Shown here: positions 14,207 to 17,317 of the stretch, piece by piece | Layout of the letters: each line of letters opens with the position of its first letter | Position numbering within the stretch: the stretch's first letter is position 1 | From: Ardenticatenaceae bacterium | GTDB taxonomy: Bacteria > Chloroflexota > Anaerolineae > Promineifilales > Promineifilaceae | Assembly: GCA_020634395.1 (NCBI GenBank) | Contig: JACKBU010000047.1 | Location: forward strand, 1 to 17,317 | Reading direction: 5' to 3' | Length of the DNA: 17,317 nt | The notes under the pieces: model-generated | What the model was told of the DNA's origin: nothing | What the model saw: the letters and a program-made list of their open reading frames with translations, nothing else | The model's database searches: none | Position numbers and translations under genes: made by a program

Positions 14207-14884
14207 ATGAAGCACGAATCGTTTAACGAAAGCATCGAAATGTATCTAAAAACGGTCAGCGAGCTGGCCGCCGGGAATGATCTGGCGCCTATCTCGGCGC
14301 TGGCCGAGCGGCTGGGCGTGTCCACCGTCTCCGCCACGGAGATGGTCCACCGCCTGTGCGAGAAAGGGCTGCTGGACCACACGCCCTACAAGGGCGTTTC
14401 GCTGACGGAAGACGGCCGTCGCCGCGCCCAACGGGTTATCCGGCGGCACCGGCTGTGGGAGTGTTTCCTGGTGGATTACCTGAACCTGCCCTGGGAGAAG
14501 GTGCATGATTATGCCTGCCGGTTGGAACATGCCACGGACACGGCCGTTACCGAAGCCCTGGCCGCCTTTCTGAACAATCCGCAAACCTGCCCGCACGGCA
14601 ACCCCATCCCCAGCGCCGATGGCGCGGTAACGGCCGTGCGCGACACCGCCCTGAGCGATTTACAGCCCGGCGACCACGGCACCATCACCCGCATCCACCC
14701 GGAGAGCGAGCTGCTGCTGGATTATCTGGCCGCGCGGCATATTTTGCCCGGCCAGCCGCTGGAATTTGAAGAACTGGCCCCCTTCAACGGACCCTTAATG
14801 ATCAAAATCGACGGCGAGACCCATGCTTTAGGCCAGGAAATTGCCGCCCATATTTTCACGGAACCTGCCCATGACACTCTCTGA
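14207..14884 (+). CDS. DtxR-family iron-dependent transcriptional repressor
   Basis: This encodes 225 residues. When loaded with Fe(II), such proteins bind operators and shut off iron uptake. It has an N-terminal winged helix (MYLKTVSEL to LTEDGRRR, residues 12-73), then a dimerisation domain, then an SH3/FeoA-like domain (about 150-220). All metal ligands of diphtheria DtxR have counterparts: M12, H81, E85, H100, C104, E107 and H108. Cysteine at the C104 position favours iron rather than manganese sensing, since MntR has Glu there. Two matching operators lie upstream (14113 and 14138). The ATG at 14207 has only a weak CAGG before it. The 3' end overlaps feoA by 14 bases, so repressor and transporter form one operon. 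Confidence 0.93.
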   Translation: MKHESFNESIEMYLKTVSELAAGNDLAPISALAERLGVSTVSATEMVHRLCEKGLLDHTPYKGVSLTEDGRRRAQRVIRRHRLWECFLVDYLNLPWEKVHDYACRLEHATDTAVTEALAAFLNNPQTCPHGNPIPSADGAVTAVRDTALSDLQPGDHGTITRIHPESELLLDYLAARHILPGQPLEFEELAPFNGPLMIKIDGETHALGQEIAAHIFTEPAHDTL

Positions 14885-15155
14885 ACTGTTTCATCCTGAT
14901 GTAACCACCCATAAAGCGCAACTGGCCACGGTCGTTCTCCCCCTCTCTATGGCCGCCGCCGGACAAGCCCTGCGCCTGGTCGAAATCCACGCCGGGCACG
15001 AACTGACCCACCGCCTGGCCGAACTCGGCCTGACGCGCGGTGTGGAAGTGAAAGTTGTGCAAGACGCCGGCGGCCCGCTGCTCATCTCCGTGCGCGGCTC
15101 GCGCATCGCCATTGGGCGCGGCATGGCCCATAAGCTGCTGGTGGCGCCAGTGTGA
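14871..15155 (+). CDS. feoA: Ferrous iron transport protein A
   Basis: This encodes 94 residues of the small SH3-like cytoplasmic FeoA protein that assists FeoB. The core reads VLPLSMAAAGQALRLVEI, then RLAELGLTRGVEVKVVQDAGGPLLISVRGSRIAIGRGMA. It is about 20 residues longer at the N-terminus than minimal FeoA. ATG at 14871, with GGAA upstream inside the dtxR end, was preferred over ATG at 14841 because it shortens the overlap and fits the family. A 70-base gap filled by a heptamer repeat separates it from the next gene, unusual within this otherwise overlapping operon. Confidence 0.9.
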   Translation: MTLSELFHPDVTTHKAQLATVVLPLSMAAAGQALRLVEIHAGHELTHRLAELGLTRGVEVKVVQDAGGPLLISVRGSRIAIGRGMAHKLLVAPV

Positions 15156-15157
15156 CG

Positions 15158-15213
15158 AGAGACTAGAGACTGGAGACTGAAGACTATAAGTCTCTAGTCT
15201 CCAGTCTCCAATC
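15158..15213 (+). repeat. Heptamer-based inverted repeat, copy 2, between feoA and feoB
   Basis: The left arm is four 7-mers ending in AGACT (from AGAGACT through GGAGACT to GAAGACT). After ATA, the right arm is AGTCTCT followed by two AGTCTCC units. The 25 bases at 15189-15213 are identical to 13976-14000. It starts three bases after the feoA stop and ends 12 bases before the feoB-N ATG, and no Shine-Dalgarno sequence is left in that gap. Confidence 0.85.
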
Positions 15214-15225
15214 CCCATTCCGACT

Positions 15226-15735
15226 ATGAACCCCTTCCTCATCGCCCTCGCCGGGAACCCCAACGCCGGGAAAAGCACCATTTTTAACGCCCTCACGGGC
15301 GAAAATCAGCACGTGGGCAACTGGCCGGGCAAGACGGTAGCCAAAAAGGAAGGCAGCTTCCAGATTGGCAGCCTGCCGGTGACGGTGGTGGACCTGCCGG
15401 GCACGTACAGCCTGACGGCCTATTCGCCGGAAGAGGTGATTGCCCGCGATTTTATTTTGCAGGCACGGCCGTCTCTCGTCGTCACCGTGGTGGATGCGGC
15501 CAACCTGGAGCGCAACCTCTACCTGACGGTGCAGGTGCTGGAACTGGGCGTGCCGGTCATCCTCGTGCTCAACATGAGCGATCTGGCCGCCGAGCGCGGC
15601 ATCATCATTGATACAGAGCGATTGGGCCGGGAATTGGACGTGCCGGTGGTGACGGCCGTAGCCAGCCAAAACAAAGGTCTGGCCGAACTGCGAGCCCTCA
15701 TCGCGGCCGAGGCAGAACGACATGCAGTTGCTTAA
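15226..15735 (+). CDS. feoB: FeoB GTPase domain as a separate protein
   Basis: This encodes 169 residues comprising the complete G domain of the ferrous iron transporter FeoB and nothing more. G1 is GNPNAGKS (10-17), the G2 region is VGNWPGKTVAKKEG, G3 is DLPG (56-59), G4 is NMSD (116-119) and the G5 region is AVASQNKG (144-151). In ordinary FeoB (about 700-770 residues) the chain continues into the GDI helices and the membrane permease. Here TAA at 15733-15735 ends it, and the rest is encoded in the +1 frame from an ATG at 15722, 14 bases of overlap. No ribosome binding site precedes 15226; the preceding 56 bases are a repeat. It is either a true two-gene FeoB or a frameshift (natural or sequencing). 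The clean domain boundary and the overlapping ATG favour the former. Confidence 0.85.
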   Translation: MNPFLIALAGNPNAGKSTIFNALTGENQHVGNWPGKTVAKKEGSFQIGSLPVTVVDLPGTYSLTAYSPEEVIARDFILQARPSLVVTVVDAANLERNLYLTVQVLELGVPVILVLNMSDLAAERGIIIDTERLGRELDVPVVTAVASQNKGLAELRALIAAEAERHAVA

Positions 15736-17317
15736 CGAAACGGCCGTATCCCCCGCCGCTAAAGTGGTCGACTACGGCCACAAAGTCGAAGCCGCCATCC
15801 AGGCCATCCAGGCCGACATCGCCGCCTACCCGGCCATCCAACAGCAGTACCCGGCCCGCTGGCTGGCCATCAAACTGCTGGAACAGGACCACGACCTGCA
15901 AACCCGCCTGCTGACCACGCCGGGCGGCCCGGCGCTGCTGACCAAAGCGCAGCTTGCCTATGCCCGCCTGGCCGGTGACTACGGCGAAGAAATCGACGTG
16001 CTGATCGCCGACCGCCGCTACACCTACATCCACGAGCTGGTCGGGCGGGTGATGCAAAAACCGCCCGAAACCCTCTCCCTCACCGACCGGATTGACCGCC
16101 TGGTAACCCATCGCATTTTGGGCGTGCCTATTTTTATGGCGGTGATGTGGGTGGTGTTTAAGTTGACGGCCGTCGTCTCCGCCCCGCTTTTGGACTGGGT
16201 AGACGGCGTCGTCAACGGCCCCATCACCCACTGGGCGGCCGCTTTGCTGGGCTGGGTAGGATTGGGCGGCACCTGGATCGAGGCGCTGGTGGTGGATGGC
16301 GTGATCGCCGGGGTGGGCGGCGTGCTGGTCTTTGTGCCGGTGCTGATGTTTCTCTACGTCTCGCTGGCCGTGCTGGAAGACACCGGCTACATGGCCCGCG
16401 CCGCCTTCGTGATGGACGGGCTGATGAACCGTATCGGCTTGCAGGGCAAAAGCTTTTTGCCCATGATGGTCGGGTTTGGCTGCACCGTGCCGGCCATCTA
16501 CGCCACGCGCACCCTGGAAAACGAAAAGGATCGCATTCTCACCGGCCTGCTGGTGCCTTTTATGAGCTGCGGGGCGCGCCTGCCGGTGTATGTGCTGTTC
16601 GCCACGGTGTTTTTCTCGGCCTATGCCGGAGCGGTGGTGTTTAGCATGTACGTGCTGGGGATTATAACGGCCGTTTTCCTCGGCCTCCTCCTGCGCAAAA
16701 CCCTCTTCAAAGACAAAGAACAAACCGCCCTGCTGATGGAACTGCCGCCCTACCGCCGTCCCAACTGGCGCACCGTCTGGGCCCATACCTGGGAGCGCAC
16801 GGGGTCGTTTATCCAAAACGCGTGGTCGCTCATCCTCATCACCAGCGTCATTTTGTGGCTGCTGATGGCCATCCCCGTGGGCGCGGAGGGCGGCACTTTT
16901 GCCGATACCGACGTGGACCACAGCCTGTTCGCGGCTGTCGCGGGAGCCATCAGCCCGGCGCTGGAGCCGTTGGGCTTTGGCACGTGGGAGGCGGGCGGCG
17001 CGCTGATCAGCGGCTTTGTGGCCAAGGAAGTGGTGGTCAGCACCTTCTCGCAGGTCTACGGCCTGCAAGACGAAAGCGCCACGGCCGTATCCACCACCTT
17101 TTGGCAGGACGTGGGTGGGATTGTGACGGGGTTCGGCACGGCCGTTCTCGACACCCTGAAGTCCATTCCCCTCATCGTCGGCATCGACCTCAGCGGCGGG
17201 GCCGACGAGACTGTGCCCGGCGGCCTGCGCCAGGCGGTGTACGCAGGTTTCGACGCCTCCAGCGGCGGCCACGCGGCTCTGGCCGGGCTGGCCTTCATGG
17301 TTTTCGTGCTGATTTAC
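15722..17317 (+). CDS. feoB: FeoB GDI and membrane permease part (runs off the window)
   Basis: The frame is open for 532 codons without a stop to the window edge. It begins MQLLNETAVSPAAKVVDYGHK; VVDYG and the following helices with RWLAIKLLEQD correspond to the GDI domain that follows the G domain in one-piece FeoB. Transmembrane segments follow from about residue 135. Both Gate motifs with their conserved cysteines are present: GFGCTVPAIYATRT (C254) and PFMSCGARLPVY (C283). The late motif GFVAKEVVVSTFSQVYG is near residues 432-448. With the 169-residue G domain, 701 residues of a typical FeoB are accounted for, so the C-terminus is close. It forms the ferrous iron permease in the cytoplasmic membrane, presumably pairing with the separate G protein and FeoA. 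The start overlaps the feoB-N stop, suggesting coupled translation. Confidence 0.88.
   Translation, partial: MQLLNETAVSPAAKVVDYGHKVEAAIQAIQADIAAYPAIQQQYPARWLAIKLLEQDHDLQTRLLTTPGGPALLTKAQLAYARLAGDYGEEIDVLIADRRYTYIHELVGRVMQKPPETLSLTDRIDRLVTHRILGVPIFMAVMWVVFKLTAVVSAPLLDWVDGVVNGPITHWAAALLGWVGLGGTWIEALVVDGVIAGVGGVLVFVPVLMFLYVSLAVLEDTGYMARAAFVMDGLMNRIGLQGKSFLPMMVGFGCTVPAIYATRTLENEKDRILTGLLVPFMSCGARLPVYVLFATVFFSAYAGAVVFSMYVLGIITAVFLGLLLRKTLFKDKEQTALLMELPPYRRPNWRTVWAHTWERTGSFIQNAWSLILITSVILWLLMAIPVGAEGGTFADTDVDHSLFAAVAGAISPALEPLGFGTWEAGGALISGFVAKEVVVSTFSQVYGLQDESATAVSTTFWQDVGGIVTGFGTAVLDTLKSIPLIVGIDLSGGADETVPGGLRQAVYAGFDASSGGHAALAGLAFMVFVLIY

Larger units (their letters stand above)
2866..17317. repeat. 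Highly iterated palindrome ACGGCCGT across the chromosomal part
   Basis: I count about 46 perfect ACGGCCGT octamers in this 14.45 kb by eye (for example 2881, 2899, 3499, 4808, 5251, 6093, 7815, 9104, 10467, 11774, 12140, 14540, 15740, 17138), roughly one per 315 bases, in genes of both strands and in gaps. At about 60% GC fewer than one would be expected. None occurs in 1-2865. It is used in every reading frame, giving TAV, (N/D)GR or RP in proteins. Confidence 0.9.

Noticed and set aside
13951..15213. CRISPR-like array from the repeated AGTCTCC heptamers
   Set aside because: The units are 7 bases, contiguous and without unique spacers, and no cas-like gene is present.
15700..15745. Programmed frameshift joining the two feoB frames
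   Set aside because: The overlap lacks a convincing slippery sequence for a +1 shift (the stop is preceded by GTT GCT), and an in-place ATG explains the second frame more simply.
15698..17272. A 524-codon open frame on the minus strand opposite feoB
   Set aside because: The opposite strand encodes clear FeoB motifs. The minus-strand product is a His/Gln/Gly/Arg-rich composition artefact of GC-rich DNA with no recognisable domain.

Overview
The window joins two kinds of DNA. Bases 1 to about 2865 are AT-richer and carry the right end of an integrated mobile element: two membrane-protein genes and a broken large serine recombinase. The element stops at a copy of the 3' end of a proline tRNA, which looks like its attachment site. 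From about 2866 to the end the DNA is GC-rich and reads as ordinary chromosome. Chromosomal genes use strong AGGAG-type ribosome binding sites and 4-14 bp overlaps. The protein types and style fit an environmental Chloroflexota (Anaerolineae-like) bacterium, but this is inference; no rRNA or other taxonomic marker is present.

Layout of the chromosomal part: (i) a flavin-dependent oxidoreductase of the luciferase-like family (minus strand, 2960-4054). (ii) A glucose-6-phosphate dehydrogenase gene zwf (plus, 4418-5890), preceded by a 23-codon mini-ORF. (iii) A 274-base non-coding stretch with two operator-like arrays, a terminator and a candidate small RNA. (iv) A tiny putative lipoprotein and a HAD-type phosphatase (plus, 6213-7042). 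(v) A tight four-gene minus-strand operon transcribed from about 11.7 kb down to 7.1 kb: a PLP-dependent racemase/deaminase-like enzyme, an aldehyde dehydrogenase, a GMC oxidoreductase and a gluconate-2-dehydrogenase-subunit-3-like protein. This looks like an alcohol-to-aldehyde-to-acid oxidation module. (vi) A prolyl oligopeptidase (plus, 11887-13944). (vii) An iron-uptake operon (plus, 14207 to beyond the window end): DtxR-family repressor, FeoA, and FeoB split into two overlapping genes, one for the GTPase domain and one for the GDI/membrane permease part.

The most unusual signals are not genes. The octamer palindrome ACGGCCGT occurs about 46 times in the 14.45 kb of chromosome by my hand count, where fewer than one is expected, and never in the 2.87 kb of inserted DNA. 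It behaves like the cyanobacterial HIP1 palindrome. A second signal is an array of four 11-bp direct repeats (PhoB/OmpR-type operator architecture) that occurs three times around zwf. The middle copy sits just before a roughly 73-nt transcript unit whose 5' end resembles the anti-Shine-Dalgarno tail of 16S rRNA and which ends in a good intrinsic terminator. The feo operon has its own compact control region: a promoter, two DtxR-like boxes, two TGACA-WW-TGTCA palindromes, a long hairpin, and a heptamer-based repeat that also lies between feoA and feoB.
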